DNA of 64,000 bases from Nymphaea colorata (GCF_008831285.2 NW_022205106.1:1-64000); one strand, 5' to 3'. Positions 32,954 to 45,253 are shown, counted from the first letter of the stretch. Made by a program: numbers and translations. The notes: a model not told the origin generated them from the sequence alone.

Positions 32954-34168
32954 GTTAATCATATTTTGGATGTCAATAATGTTTTTAATAATCTAAAAAT
33001 GAATGGAACTTTTAACATCAAAATTTTGAACATTGTAGAAAAAAACAATTTTTTCATGAAAATTACTTGAACCGAAACATGATTTTTATAAATTTGGTAT
33101 TAACTATATACATAGGTTCACATTTTATTTAAAATATCTTTTAATATAAATTTGAGAGGTATGGCTTTATCCCTTAGCCAAGTGGTATGGTGTGTATGTG
33201 TGTGTATTAATGACATTAGGGATGGGGTACAGAGGCTTCAGACTTACGATCTCAACTATTAACTACTAAAATACTCTTAAGATAACATCTAAAAGGTTAA
33301 ATTGTTATAGAAAAAAATGTTTTGAACAATGCACTTAGATGTATATAATTGTCCACTTGGTTCTACCATCATCTTCTGGTCTCTCTCTCTCTCTCTCTCT
33401 CATATTACTTTATGTGAATCTTAACATTATGAGAAACGTTAAGATATGGCTGTTGGATTCAATATGTATTTTTGCAACCGAGTCCAATATGAACTTTATG
33501 CTAAATAAATTTGGATTGCAGATCATATATGTAAATTATTTTTACGTTATAAAATAATGAAATAAAAAATTAACAAGAAATCTGGCAAGTCCGAAAGGGG
33601 GAGCTCTATGGGATGTAGAAGGATGGGCTTTGGGGATTTTTCTACCAGATTTATTTAGGAGCAAGTAAATTAAGAAATTGAATTTATTCTTTAACAAAAC
33701 CTATAAAAAATGTGCCGATGAGTATTTTTCTCATGTATTCCGGTATTATATCAGATCACGCCACGATTGATGGGAATTAAAGTCAATGTGAATGAAGAAA
33801 ATATAATTAATTGGAGAGAGAAAAGAAGCAGCAATATGAACGTAGCTAGTCTGGAAGAGAAGAAGAATACAGTGTAAGGAATTGACGAAACAGCATGAAA
33901 GGACTGAAGCCAATGAGTAACAACTGACAGAATTGAGGGCGGAATTTCTTGACCCATCAAGGGCCGAATTTCTTCCATAACTTGATTACTTCAGCACTCT
34001 ACCACACGCAAGAGGATAATGTGGTGGCGGTGGTGATCAAATGGACCCACCTGCTCAATTTGAATTTTATGTGAAGTTTTTTGCCTATTTTCTTCACATC
34101 CTTCTGAAAATTGCTTCGCTTCCTCTGCCCTTCAATCTGCCGAGAAACTGGGAGTGGGGTTGCAGGAG
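32951..34168. other. NLR-2 upstream spacer
   Basis: Aligns to 8075-9057 and 54114-55099. A (TC)n run lies at 33380-33402. The last 600 bp before the NLR start are the best conserved part of the spacer across the three units. No gene. Confidence 0.5.
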
Positions 34169-35285
34169 ATGGGGGCAGTTACAGATGCTCCTGTGCAAAC
34201 AGCCATTTCTACTGCAACCAATTTGTTGAAAGAGACGAAAGACTACATCTTGAATACCAAAGACGATCTGAAGAAGCTCCAAAGGATCCTGAAAATCTTC
34301 CAAAAGGCCATCAAAGATGCTGATCGAGTCCTTTTTCAGCAAGAAGTGTGACACAGAACTAGAGTTTGAGCTCAAGGATGTTCTTTATGATGGCAAGGAC
34401 ATCATCGAAGGATATCGAAGCAAAATTGAGGCCAGCAAGAGGGATCAGGTACGGAAGTGGTCTTTGACCGCAGCACTCTCTTCCAATTAAGAAAATGTTT
34501 CTTTTCGTTACGAACTTGGTAGCAAAATCAAGAAAATCAATGAAAGACTTGATAAAATAAAGAAAGATTGGGATATGGTGGATAGGCTCAAAACAACACC
34601 AAAAGGGGGTGGTAAGGACCCTGTTTAATGTGAACATGTCAACCCCAAAGAGGCAACCCGTCACATAGTTATACAACTGCCCATAGGCAGGGAGAATGAT
34701 AAAAAGGTGTTAGTAGAAATGCTCTTGTCGAATGACTTTTGTAGTAAGACTGAGAAGGGTGCTGCTTCTATTATCTCCATTGTTGGAAAGGGAGAGATCG
34801 ATAAAATGACTCTTGCAAACATGGTATTTAATGAAGTTGAACAACAGTTCGTGGAACGCAGGTGGTGGGTTTGTGTTTCGGAAAGGCCAAACCATAAGGA
34901 TTTGGTGCGACAGATACTAAGGGAAGTGTGCAAGAGTTCTGGAGAAAACACTGATTGTTCCTTGACTGACTTATGCACACAATTACTGAACGAGCTCTCA
35001 AAGGAAAAAATTTTGTTGGTCCTAGATGAAGTATGGGAAGTAAAATGGTGGGAGGAAGAGATAGGGGCAATCGGGAGCAAAATTTTGATTACCAGTAGAA
35101 AGAAATATGTGTCGGAGGGGATGGGTGCTTTTTATATGTATGAATTACAAGAATATAGTTTCCACCAAAGTTGGTACTTGTTTGTGAAGGAGGTTTTAAG
35201 AGAAGGCCAAACAGAAGAAGATTTGGTGACGCATAAGATCAAATTTGTTGGAGAGAGAATAGTAAAGAAGGGTGGTGGGTTATTT
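34169..35285 (+). pseudogene. CC-NB-ARC pseudogene 2, LRR region lost
   Basis: The ATG at 34169 opens the same coiled-coil start (alanine-rich TAISTATNLLKETKDYI) and stops at the shared frameshift (TGA about 34349). In the shifted frame the CC continues with FELKDVLYDGKDIIEGY, then TAA at 34488 and TAA at 34626. NB-ARC is open from about 34707: the P-loop is damaged (VGKGEIDKMTL instead of GGIGKTT), then WVCVSERPNHKDL, kinase-2 LLVLDEVW and ITSRKKYV. Homology ends near 35285 at the GLPL motif, where downstream spacer (like 59300) is joined. Everything C-terminal, including all LRRs, is missing. A separate ORF of 202 codons survives but lacks a working nucleotide site. Confidence 0.9.
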
Positions 35286-37045
35286 TTGCATGTCACTGGG
35301 ATTCAGATCCATTGAAATCTGGTATCCATCAGACCAAGTTACAAAACTGTTCCAAATCCGAATTCAATTATGATTAAGAATTGTTTGACTTCTTCTTTTG
35401 GAGTTTTCTTTTAAGAACTCCCTTCGGTTTTTGACATCTCATTCTAACAGGAAAGTTTGGGTTCCAAAGAACACAATGTTCATATTATCAAACACCCTCT
35501 AAAGTTTGTGAAAATTTTTCTTGCGATTCTTATTGTACAATTCCAGGTCTTCTCCCTAGTAGGAGCCTATTGGAAGTTCATAGTTTTTTTCATGTATATC
35601 TTTGGATCAATGCCTTTAAAGCAAAATTATTGGAATCAAACAGAAGTTAACCTATCCATCCCGAATCGCTGTTAAGCCAATTTTTTGGCCGAGCAAGAGG
35701 TTAACAACAACACTACCTAGAAAAGACCCAAGGGCTCCTCATACCTTTCAGCTTAAGTGTCGCGAACTCACATTTAATTGTTCATATATGTTTTTGGTAT
35801 TATCATTTTTAAAAAAGGTAAATTTTATATAGTGTTTTGCGATTCATAGTTGAATCAATTGAATTGTTAAAATAGCCAATTTTACTGAATTGACCAGCTT
35901 GATTGATTTGATTCCATGTAAGTATGTTTTTTGCAATAGCAGTATTTAAAAAAATATAAACTGAACCCTCACAAGATGGTTTCCACAACCATAAATGCTT
36001 ACTACCCACGAATGTTTTTTTAGAAAATCATCAGAGAACGTAACGATACAACCCTAACCGACATTTCATCCAACTATATTAATCACGAGCTGATAAAAAT
36101 CCAAGCCTCCAAAAGAGTTAATTTTCCTTAATATTTCTGGAACTTACAATAATTTAGTGTGCATTGTCAAGGTATCATTTGTTTGCAGGGATATTATATG
36201 AGTGTCTAATAAATCCACTCTAAAGATTAGGGCCTCATGAAACAGTACTAAAATTTTTGTGTTATCCTTCATCGAACACTCACATAATAATGTTCATGCA
36301 TGTTGTTAAACAACCCCTAAGAGTATTTAATGACAATGAATCTCTTGTCAATTATTTCTTTTCTGAGGACAAAGTATCTTTATTTAAGGACATAGCTAAG
36401 GATGTCGATGTATCTAATATCCGATTAAATTAGAAAGGAAAATAAAAGTGTTTAGGTTCAATTTCAAAAAAATATCCTTGTATATTTGATATACAAACAA
36501 TTTGAAAGATGGCCAGTCCTTCACATGTCAAAATATGGTCCGAATTTGATTGCATAATTAAAGGATGGATTCAGACTTGGATCATGTTAAAATGAAAATT
36601 AGTTATCAGATCGGATCTGGACTATAAATTTAAAAATTTAATTCACACAAACATTTCTTTCATTAATATTCAAATCTTAAATCAAATCTAAATATGTGAA
36701 CTTATGATATATAGAATAGCGTAATGCCGTACATTCGGCTCAAACCTGATCCGATAGGGTATCATTCTTTCCCCGGCCATACGCCATGCTAGGTTGGGGA
36801 GAGAATGGAATTGCTTTTAGAAAGATACAAATGGCACCACATGTTCTCTTCAATTTGTTGCGTTGACAATTTGTCCTTGTGAAGAGAAAGACGGAGAAAA
36901 GCAGGGGGGGGGGGTTGACGTGAACATGTTCAAAAAAAAAAGTTAGGCCATAAATGAGTTAGGCAAGTTAAGGGAGTCGAGCTCGAGCTTGATGTTGTAT
37001 AATCAAGTCGAGCTCAAGAGGGACAAGCTTGGGCTTGATGCATGT
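35286..37045. other. Post-NLR spacer, unit 2
   Basis: Aligns to 59280-61035. A minus-strand 66-codon frame (35809-36009, GSKHLWLWKPSCEG) is conserved in the other copy (59758-59943) but shows no recognised family. A run of 11 G lies at 36904-36914. An inverted GAGCTCGAGCTTG / CAAGTCGAGCTC motif near 36978-37017 is present in both units. Confidence 0.45.
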
Positions 37046-37049
37046 TCAC

Positions 37050-39119
37050 CCCTACTTGGCAATGCAACGTCCTTGCTACGAGTTTAGGCGTCCCAAACAT
37101 TTTTATTAACAATATAACAGATAACAAAATACAAGATACCTGAGCTAGAACAAACCAAAAAAAGAAGAGAGACATAAACCTCAAATACAAAGACAGAAAC
37201 TACAACTAACTAAAAACAAGGTAGGCATAAACGAACCTCACTGTACAAAAGGATTACAGCCTCATTGCAATTGATTGTTGACAGCAAATACATCAGCTAC
37301 AAAAAGCCATTTTCTGCACACCATTTCACCACATACAGATCGAATGGAAAACCATGTAGTAAGGAGGAAAGATCACCTCTTGATGTTTGCACTTTATACC
37401 AGCTATCATATCCTTTAAATCATCGCAGACTCTTCATTCGAGACCATCAGAATCAAATTGGCATGATGCATAATAGAATTTCTTTCTTTCCTTATGTTCC
37501 AAAAGAGTACATGGAAGCATAAACACAGCATATTGTAACCAATTTATTTGAAAAACCATTTGAACCACCATGAGATGACTTCTTGAATAGAGTTATGCAC
37601 TTCTAGCCATGACCCCTCCCCCCTCATATTTTGGAAAAAATATGATACTTATATTTTTAAAAAAATTTAATTTGGGCTATGTAAAAATTTTGAAAAATAT
37701 TGTTCAGTACTTGTATATTTTTTGCAAATACTATTCTACCGTTCCTAAAAAAAGTTGCTGGCTTCGCCCTTGTATCTAGGGTCTTCTGTTTTTTATTTCA
37801 TGTCCATTTTATCTCAAGTTAATGGAACTATGAGCACCCCAGTGCTCACACCAAATTTTCACCTTTACTGTAACCCAAACACCGCTAAATTAAGTAACAA
37901 ACTTCTTCTCATCCCCAAAAGGCAGCTTTTCCATATCCAAGAGAATTAAGCGTTGCTTTACAGTGTTCACAGGCTCCCATTCAAGTATTGGTGTCTGATC
38001 AATATAGCACATAAGGAGTTGGTGACGTCAATAAGGCCAAGACCACCTTCTTGTATCAGAGCAAGCAGACTTCCAACTAAATAAGTGACATTTCCTAGTA
38101 TGATGAGAACCCCCCCCCCCCCCCCAAATAAAATGACAAGTTCTTCTCTACAAAGTTCAGTACAATAAATGGAAGTCTAAATGCTCTCAGCCAATAACCC
38201 ACCACTTGCTGCATAACATGCTTCTCGTATAACTAAGTGGATGGTCCACCCATCTACAAATCTTCTCACATAAGTCAGTGGTGAGAGTACCAACAAATAA
38301 TGGAACCCAAATAACTTAGGGGAAGTTTAGACAACTGTCAATGAAATTGGTTTGCAATGACCATTGTGTTGTCAAGAACATTAAAATGAATAAAAAAATG
38401 AAATGAATTTATAGTCAAACCCCCTTTGGAAGTGAAATCAGGTAAAACATGGTTTAGACAAGAAGTGGATTTTCACAACAGCCCAGAAAAATAATAGGAC
38501 GTCATTTGAAGAGAAGAAGCACCCCAGGTAAGAATTAAATTGAGAAAGTCATTTTAGGGGCTTCATGCCCTGTAAAACTTGCCATTGGAGGTTTTCAGAT
38601 AAAACTTCCACAACACAATGATAGTAAACAAAAGTGGAGAGAGCGGGTGCACTTGTCATCGCCTCCATGGGAACAAAAAGTGGTTCCCTCCCTTCTTAAA
38701 GGTGACAACTAAGGAAGCAGTACAAGCATAAGTAATAATTTTCCTCACCCAATCTTCACAGGATCCCAAAAAAGAAAGACCAAAGTGCAGGAAAGACTAT
38801 CTCACTTTGCCATAAGCTTTTGGAATATCTAATTTGAGGAGAAAAAATTGTTCTATATGCCCTTATCCAAGCTGTTGACCACTTCGAGTGCAAGGTGCAT
38901 GGTTGGTGAATAAATCTACTAGAGAGACCAGATGCCCTTATCCTGAGCAAATAATTGTGCTAAAACAATCTTCATTCTCTCAGCCGTCAACTTAGCAACT
39001 AGTTTATAGATCAAATTGTATAACGATTTATGTCAAGACTTTTATATTCATAATGACATGAAATTAAAAATCAATATCATATGTGTTCCATTTACCTACC
39101 TTACAAGCTCGTTTGTGAT
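37050..39119 (-). mobile_element. LINE (L1-type) relic, unit 2
   Basis: Minus-strand order fits an L1 ORF2. RT words resembling SLxNLIYKLVAKLTAERMK lie near 39010-38960. ISKAYDKVRWSF-like remains follow near 38830, then GGLGLIDVTNSL (family GGLGLRD) near 38040, and LFWNIRKQRN-like words of the C-terminal region near 37480 in the sister copy. All are broken by stops. A plain poly-A tail was not seen. At 39119 the LINE is cut by the copia fragment, in the middle of sequence that continues at 63073 in unit 3. Confidence 0.7.
38110..38125. repeat. Homopolymer of 16 C
   Basis: Uninterrupted C run inside the LINE relic; the unit 3 counterpart (about 62082) has only five C. Length may be unreliable in the assembly. 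Confidence 0.8.
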
Positions 39120-41130
39120 GAGGCATCCTAGCACAGGTATATTGGGGCTGCATTCCATGCTTCCTCATAAAGTTTTTCAATGCATCATTCACATATTCAC
39201 CACAATTGTCAAAGCAAGGCATTTTAATCTTAGCACCATATTGAGGGAGAATGAGGGCATAGAATTCTTCAAAATTTTTTGGCACTTCACTGTTATTTTT
39301 GAGAAAATAAATCAAAGTTACACGAGTTATATCATCAATGAAAGAGACATAGAACTTAAAACCAGCGTGAGAGTCCTCTGGATCAGGTCCCCAAACATCC
39401 GAGTGAATGAGATCGAAAGCTTTTTCAGACCTTTCATGAATCGGCTGGAAGGTGAGGTGTGTGAATTTGGCGAATTCGCATGCATTACATGCTTTATTAT
39501 CATCAATGGTGAAAAAACTCAACCTGTCAGTGTCCAAAGTGTAGAGGTCACCATGGCGTCGGCCCTTCCCATTCACCTTCTTCGTGCTTGGGTCCTGAAA
39601 CGTTGCATCCTTCTTGGAGAAAACAACCAGACAATCATAATCTTGACTGATTTTGCTAACAGACATAAGGTTGACAGCAAGCTTAGGAACAAGTAAAGTG
39701 GAACTAATATTTTTCTCGAAGAATGTTTTTCCAATGGCAGGAACAACCATAGATGACCCATCAACAGAAAAAACAGAACGATGAAGATCCTTATTTAGAT
39801 CGGCAAGTCTTGTGGGATCATTAGTCATGTGATCAATAGCACCAGAATCAACTATCCAGGATTTGTTTTTAGTGGCAGTCAATAAGGCACAGAACTTACC
39901 TTCTGAGACGTCGCCCACTGGTTGGGAAGATACTAGATTTGCTTTAGAGAATTTCTGGAAGAATTTTTCCAGGGCATCTTTGGTGACAAAGTTTGCAAGT
40001 TTGACGTCTTTGTCTGGGATTGAAGAAGATCCTTTTTCCTTCCCGGGTCGCCCCACAAGTTCCCAGCAGCGATCGCCTGTGTGACCCAATTTCCTGCAGT
40101 GAGTACACTTAAGTTTGCTGTGATTTTTATGTGTGTTTGAGTGGTACCTTTGTATGCCTTGATTAGTGCCCGATTGTGAAAGGCACGCCATTCTTTCTTG
40201 GCTGTCTTCTATGGAGTCCATTTTAGGAGGGACGCTCATGACTCTTTGCCTTGACACCTCTCTCTGAATCATTTGACAAACTGCATTGAATTTCGATAGT
40301 GGCATAGTATTCAGGAATTGAGTCCTTATGGCTTCATAGTCCTCACTGAATCCAATGAGGACCTTGGAGATTTGATCTTCTTCAAAACGCTGTTTGTAAA
40401 TGACTGGATCAGAGGTCGCTGGTCGATATTGGAGGAGCTCAACATGTAGACTCCTGAGTCTCCCAATGTACCGCTGCACATCTTGGTCATGGAGGGTGAG
40501 ACTGGCAATCTCGCATTTTATCTGGTATACTTGACCAAGATTATTTTGCTCACTGCGAACTTCTTTTAGAGCCTCCTATATTCCGTGCACCGTATTTTGA
40601 TATGTAAACAGATTTGCTATGGATGGTTCCATAGAGTTGAGCAGCCACGCCATAACCATGTCATTCTCTGATTCCCATTCATTATAGTTGGGATCAGTAG
40701 TTGCTGGAGCTTTGATTTTCCTGTTAGTATATCATGCCTTTGGTCTTCCACTAAGAACCCAGCGAGCAGCCTTCTCCCAACTCAAATAGTTTGCACCAAT
40801 GAGTGGGTGGAGGTAATTTTTTGGGTATTATGCTCGGTGGCTTGTCTCACTTGAATGTTTCATCTCCTTGATTTGAGCTAGCAGCATCGGCCATGATATT
40901 GGCGCTGTGGATTCCAAGCTCAAGATAGTCTGGGTTGCAGGAGGTTGCAGGGTCCTTTAGAAACCTGTGGCACTTGTAAATCCATATCTCTTCACAGGAT
41001 TGTCCAAAAAATCTGAAAATTTTACAAAAAATACTAGACACTTTCCCAAATCCAATGCCACCTTAATCGACCTCTGAATCGCCTCCAGTCAAGAACGTGC
41101 TCCAGAGAAAGTCACGCCAGGAATGCCCTG
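39119..41130 (-). mobile_element. Ty1/copia fragment 2 (leader to mid-integrase)
   Basis: The same family as 18888-23645. The leader ends at about 41125 at the same base as copy 1 (next to GGAATGCCCT), and the gag ATG is at 40894 with an early stop. From 40479 one frame of 471 codons is open to 39064. It contains gag, a zinc knuckle CTHCRKLGHTGDRC (CX2CX4HX4C), protease WIVDSGAIDHM and the integrase core with HSDVWGP, SFIDDITRVT and FDNCGEYVN. The HHCC histidines are deleted (near 39508). The last about 18 codons are read from the flanking LINE. RT, RNase H and LTRs are absent, so it cannot move by itself. Confidence 0.85.
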
Positions 41131-41315
41131 TCTGGCATTCCATGTGTGCATACATGTGACAGAGAGAGAGAGATAATGAGAGAGAGAGAGTACTGAATTT
41201 AACTTATTAATGTACCCATTTCATTACATGATGATACATAGCATCATAATTTTTATTCGGTTAATGGGCACCAACATGGTTGATAGATTGGGAAACAGCG
41301 ACACTGGTGAGTTGC
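41131..41315. other. 3' flank of TPS copy 3
   Basis: Contains a broken (GA)n run (41160-41190) and AT-rich sequence before the TPS stop codon. Probably the TPS 3' UTR up to the copia junction. Confidence 0.4.
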
Positions 41316-43763
41316 TTAGGCAGTCTGGATGGGCTCGGCAATGAGAGAGTAGATACGGTCCATGGACTCATGCTCCAAGACACCGACGCCATCTTCACAG
41401 TCATACATGCACAGGGAGTCCATGGATGGGATGGCAGTCTGTTTCTGTTGCTGCTGCTGCTGAGCAGAGAGCAGCTCCCTGTTCAGCCTCCTCCAATCAT
41501 CCCTTAGCAAGTTCCTTATGTGCTGCCGTGCTTGCTCCTCCGCTACCCTTGCCTCGTTTATATAAATCTGGACTGATCAAGGCAGGTTGCCTCTCCCGAA
41601 TCCAACCTTCAATCAAGTGTTCAACATATAAAGAGAAGATCATCAGCCAATCAAAAAAGAAAAACAGAACATGAACATTGTCAACTCAGAAGCTAATACT
41701 AGTTAACCAGCAGAAAATACACTAAACTATCCCTGGATCGCTGGAGGTCAGCCGAGAGACGAACTACCATCGTTGACAAGTTGATGATGTCGGACTCGGA
41801 CTGCAGCTGCTGGATTGTTTGTTCCTCAATGTTTTGGGAGAGGAAGAAGTAGGCAGGAAGGAGAATAGGGCCAGTCATGGCTGCCCGGATGTTGCACAAA
41901 TACTCCTCTAGCCTTGGTGTCTGAGGGGCACGGTGCCACCATGCTTCAACCAAGTAAGCTCTGCACACACCCACCCACTGCTCAAGAGTAGAAGAGAGCA
42001 AGTCAATTAGAAAGTGAAGCTAATATATTAATGTGAAGAGTAGAAGAAAGATTTGGTAGAGAAAGTGTCGTACCGCTGTCCTCATGTGTGAAGTGATTTC
42101 ACAGCCATGCCTCCTAAGAACAGTGTAGCTGATCTGGTTGGTCGTGTTGTAGACAGCCGCATAGAAGACCCTCAGTGACTGTGGCAGCTGCTCTGCCGCT
42201 TGAAGATCCCACCTGCATATATACAATATACGCCCACATTGGCTCCTAATGATGTGAAGCAGAAACTAGAGACAGAGTTGCTACCTCTAATTTACCAACC
42301 ATAATCACCCTTTACCTCTCAACAACTTGCACAAAGCGTTCGAGCTCCTCAACTGACTGATGCTCGCTGAAGATGTCCTCAACGGTCGCCATCAAGCAGG
42401 AGACCCTGGCGAGTTGAATCCTGTACTGTGAGAACTGTGGCTCATGCATCTGCCCTACCGCCATGACGTAGCTCTCCACCAGCCCATCTCTGGCGAAGCT
42501 AATGTGTTCACCCAAGCCCAAGTCCCTCCACCACCTGCAGACACCCAAAACAAAGGACTCATGGTTGATTATTAGTGGACCCAATGATGCAGACCAGCAA
42601 CAATGTAACATACCTGATATTCATTACTGATATACATATATACATAGAATGACATTAGTTGCTGCATTATTATCAACTATTAACCAAGTGATTTAGGTGA
42701 AAGTGCAAGAATGAATTGTACCAGGATAACTCCCTGATCTCTCTTTGGTGGATTGTCTGCACCATGCAGCAGTTGGCTTCTGCGGTCCGTCCTCTCAAAT
42801 GTCTCAATATCCTCTCGGGCCTTTACCCTGTGAACCCTTCTGTGGAGAGGAACCTGCAGAGCATGCTGTACCTGTCGAGACATCCTCTGCTCCATGCGGC
42901 TTATCCTTGCTCTAAGATGCTCTGAAGAGAAGGCCGTAGCTTCTTCCAACACAGTTTCTCCTTCACAGGCTAGTTGTGATGCTTCGTAGAGGCTCTGCAA
43001 CCCTCTCACATCCTCACGAAGATTCTCAGAGAACCGGCCAGACTGTTCCCTAAATCTACTAAACAACTCTACGAAATGTAAAAAGAAACTTTATTGGTTA
43101 GTGTCAATTAACACAATTGTAATAGACAGTCTAGATTAAAAACTAATTATTGAGTCAATATTTTGGAATTAACGCATGTTTATATACAATATATGTATAC
43201 CTGCAGAAACATTATAGCCATGTTGCCTCAGAATTCTGAAGCGAGGTGAAGAAGAGTAGAGGTCCTCAAATCCTCTATGCTCGTGCATATGGCATCTTCT
43301 GATCGCCTGACCTCACTCCCAACGTGATAGGCTACACTTAAACGTTCGAGTGAATTGTGGAGCTCCAACTGAGCCACTTGCTCAGTTGTGGATGTTATAA
43401 GTTGTCGGACTTCTCTTCTCAATTCTTCAACTCTGGTCCTTTGTGTGTCGAACTGCACTCGTTTTCATGTCTTTGAATTAGGATCACATCATAATACCAA
43501 AATAAACAAAATAATAGTGTCAGATCAGAGGTATGGAGAATTATTGATGTTGCGCTGGTAATGGACTGGATGAAGTCATAGTTCCATGTACTTGGCTGGT
43601 ATCTGGAAGGCCTCCTTTGAGCAGCAGACCTACCGCAGCCCTCAGCCCTTGGCTCACATCTCACAAGGGTGGTTCTCCATGGCTTGAACCCAGCCTTGGT
43701 ATTAGGAGCAAGCTTGGGGGAAGTAATGAAAGGAGTGGAAAGGGAGGTAAGATGAGCAGCCAT
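41316..43763 (-). pseudogene. Terpene synthase copy 3, seven exons, disabled
   Basis: Exons: 43545-43763, 43201-43452, 42722-43068, 42316-42534, 42074-42212, about 41723-41977 and 41316-41567. The summed length is near 570 codons, as in TPS-b enzymes. It shows a transit-like leader, RRPSRYQPSTW, YEASQLA, WWRDLGLGE, YNTTNQISYTVLRRHG, YLVEAWWH and a C-terminal RIYSLIAEPI. Lesions: exon 1 donor GT changed to AT (43543-43544), a 1-bp loss in exon 2 (about 43277), and a 26-bp deletion in exon 3 (about 42766, between CATG repeats). The Mg-binding motifs are also lost: DDxxD reads TVEDIFSEHQ and the NSE/DTE site reads LSADLQRSRDS. The exon 6/7 junction is uncertain and the usual RGD-containing segment is missing. 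Not a working class I synthase. Confidence 0.88.
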
Positions 43764-43835
43764 TATAACAGTGTGTGTATTTATTGTTGAATGCTAAACG
43801 CTTTCACTGCCTCTTGGATGACTTAGCTCAGGATT

Positions 43836-44780
43836 GGTTTTGTAGTTTATATAGAGCTGCATCCGAGTGTGCATTGCATGTCTATAATGGTTAGAGAATT
43901 TTCATTGGGTTCAATCTCTTAAAATATGGTGTTTGCATAAGCTATAAATGTTTAATTATTTTTTCTTTGCATATAAATAGAAAGCATTAAACTATGACAC
44001 TTGCCCAAGCCATAATTATTTGGTACTTTTATTTTATAGATAGAATGCATTCTTTCTTCAAGTTTTTGATATGCATTATAATCCGACACTTATTAGCTAA
44101 TGTTCGCCTCTTAAACCCATTTTTATTAAAGACCAAGCTTATTTTTTACAAGTATTTGAGTAACTGCACCCCTTCACCTTTAAGTGGTGCAACTTGCCGT
44201 TTCAACAATATTATGAAAATGGTTTGCTAGCTTATAAATAGCTGCATCCAAGTGCATATTGTGTGTCTATAATGGATAAAGAATTTTAATAAAGTTCAAT
44301 CTCTTAAAAATATGGTATTTGCATAAGCTATAAATGTTTGATGCTTTTTTCTTTCTATATAAATAGAATGCATTAAACTATGACACTTGCCTCACCCATA
44401 ATTATTTGGTACTTTTATTTGATTTGCATATAGATAGAATGCATTATTTCTTCACATTTTTGACATACATTATAATCCGACACTTATTAGCTAATGTTCG
44501 CCACTTAAAACCATTTTTATCGAAGATCATGTTTATTTTTTACACGTATTTGAGTAATTGCACCCCTTCACCTTTAAGTGGTGCAACTTGCCGTTTCAAC
44601 AAATGCATTTTTTCTTCACGTTTTTGATATGCATTATAATCCGACACTTATTAGCTGATGTTCGCCACTTAAAACCATTTTTATCAAGGACCATGTTTAT
44701 TTTTTACACGTATTTGAGTAATTGCACCCCGTCACCTTTGAGTGGTGCAACTTGTCGTTTCAACAATATTATGAACATCA
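43836..44780 (-). repeat. Tandem TPS-promoter repeats, unit 3
   Basis: The module start occurs at 43836 and 44219. The distal half (GCATTMTTTCTTCA to the GTGCAACTTG box) occurs three times, at about 44048-44203, 44432-44592 and 44604-44760. Unit 3 therefore has one more distal half-repeat than units 1 and 2. Positions are by eye. Confidence 0.65.
43846..43853 (-). promoter_or_regulatory. Putative TATA box of TPS copy 3
   Basis: CTATATAAACT on the minus strand, about 85 bp upstream of the ATG at 43763, as in copy 1. Confidence 0.5.
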
Positions 44781-45253
44781 TTTGCTACCTTATAGAGAGC
44801 TGCAATCGAGTGCGCGTTGCGTGTTTATAATGGTTAGAGAATTTCAATGAAGAGTAACAACTTACATTATGTTGCTTACATAAGCTATAGTCGTTTGACA
44901 CACTTTCTTTGAGCAAAAATAAAATGCACTAAAAGATGGTGTTTGTGTAGGTCATAATTCTTTGTATAAATGTAGAATGTATTCATTGTTTCAATGAAAA
45001 TTTTAATGGGTTGGTGTCGGCAGCTGGCCCCACCAGCCGGCCCACACCAGCCACCTTGTGTTTCTGCCATTGTTCCGAGAGAAGCATGTAAGAGAAAAGA
45101 GGAAAAAGAAAAGAATGATGAAAACATGTGGCAGACCCAACTATCTTTCAGGCCTCTTTCACAAAAAGAAACCACAAACCTCACTACTTGTCATAGAAGC
45201 TGCCAAAGGAGAAAGAAAGGAAGGAAGGACAAAGCTACCCCTTCAACCACAAT

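Larger units (their letters stand above)
24711..39119. repeat. Segmental duplication unit 2 (TPS-spacer-NLR-LINE)
   Basis: Colinear with units 1 and 3, but three large pieces are missing relative to unit 3. The LINE-bearing spacer is gone (the join near 30035 brings the counterpart of 3797 next to that of 6553). About 0.54 kb is gone near 30857. The whole NLR LRR region is gone (join near 35285). Shared derived bases in the NLR P-loop (ACG to ATG) group unit 2 with unit 3. Confidence 0.8.

Noticed and set aside
37265-37522. Plus-strand 85-codon ORF conserved at 61238
   Set aside because: The opposite strand reads as the C-terminal part of an L1 ORF2, and conservation follows from the duplication.
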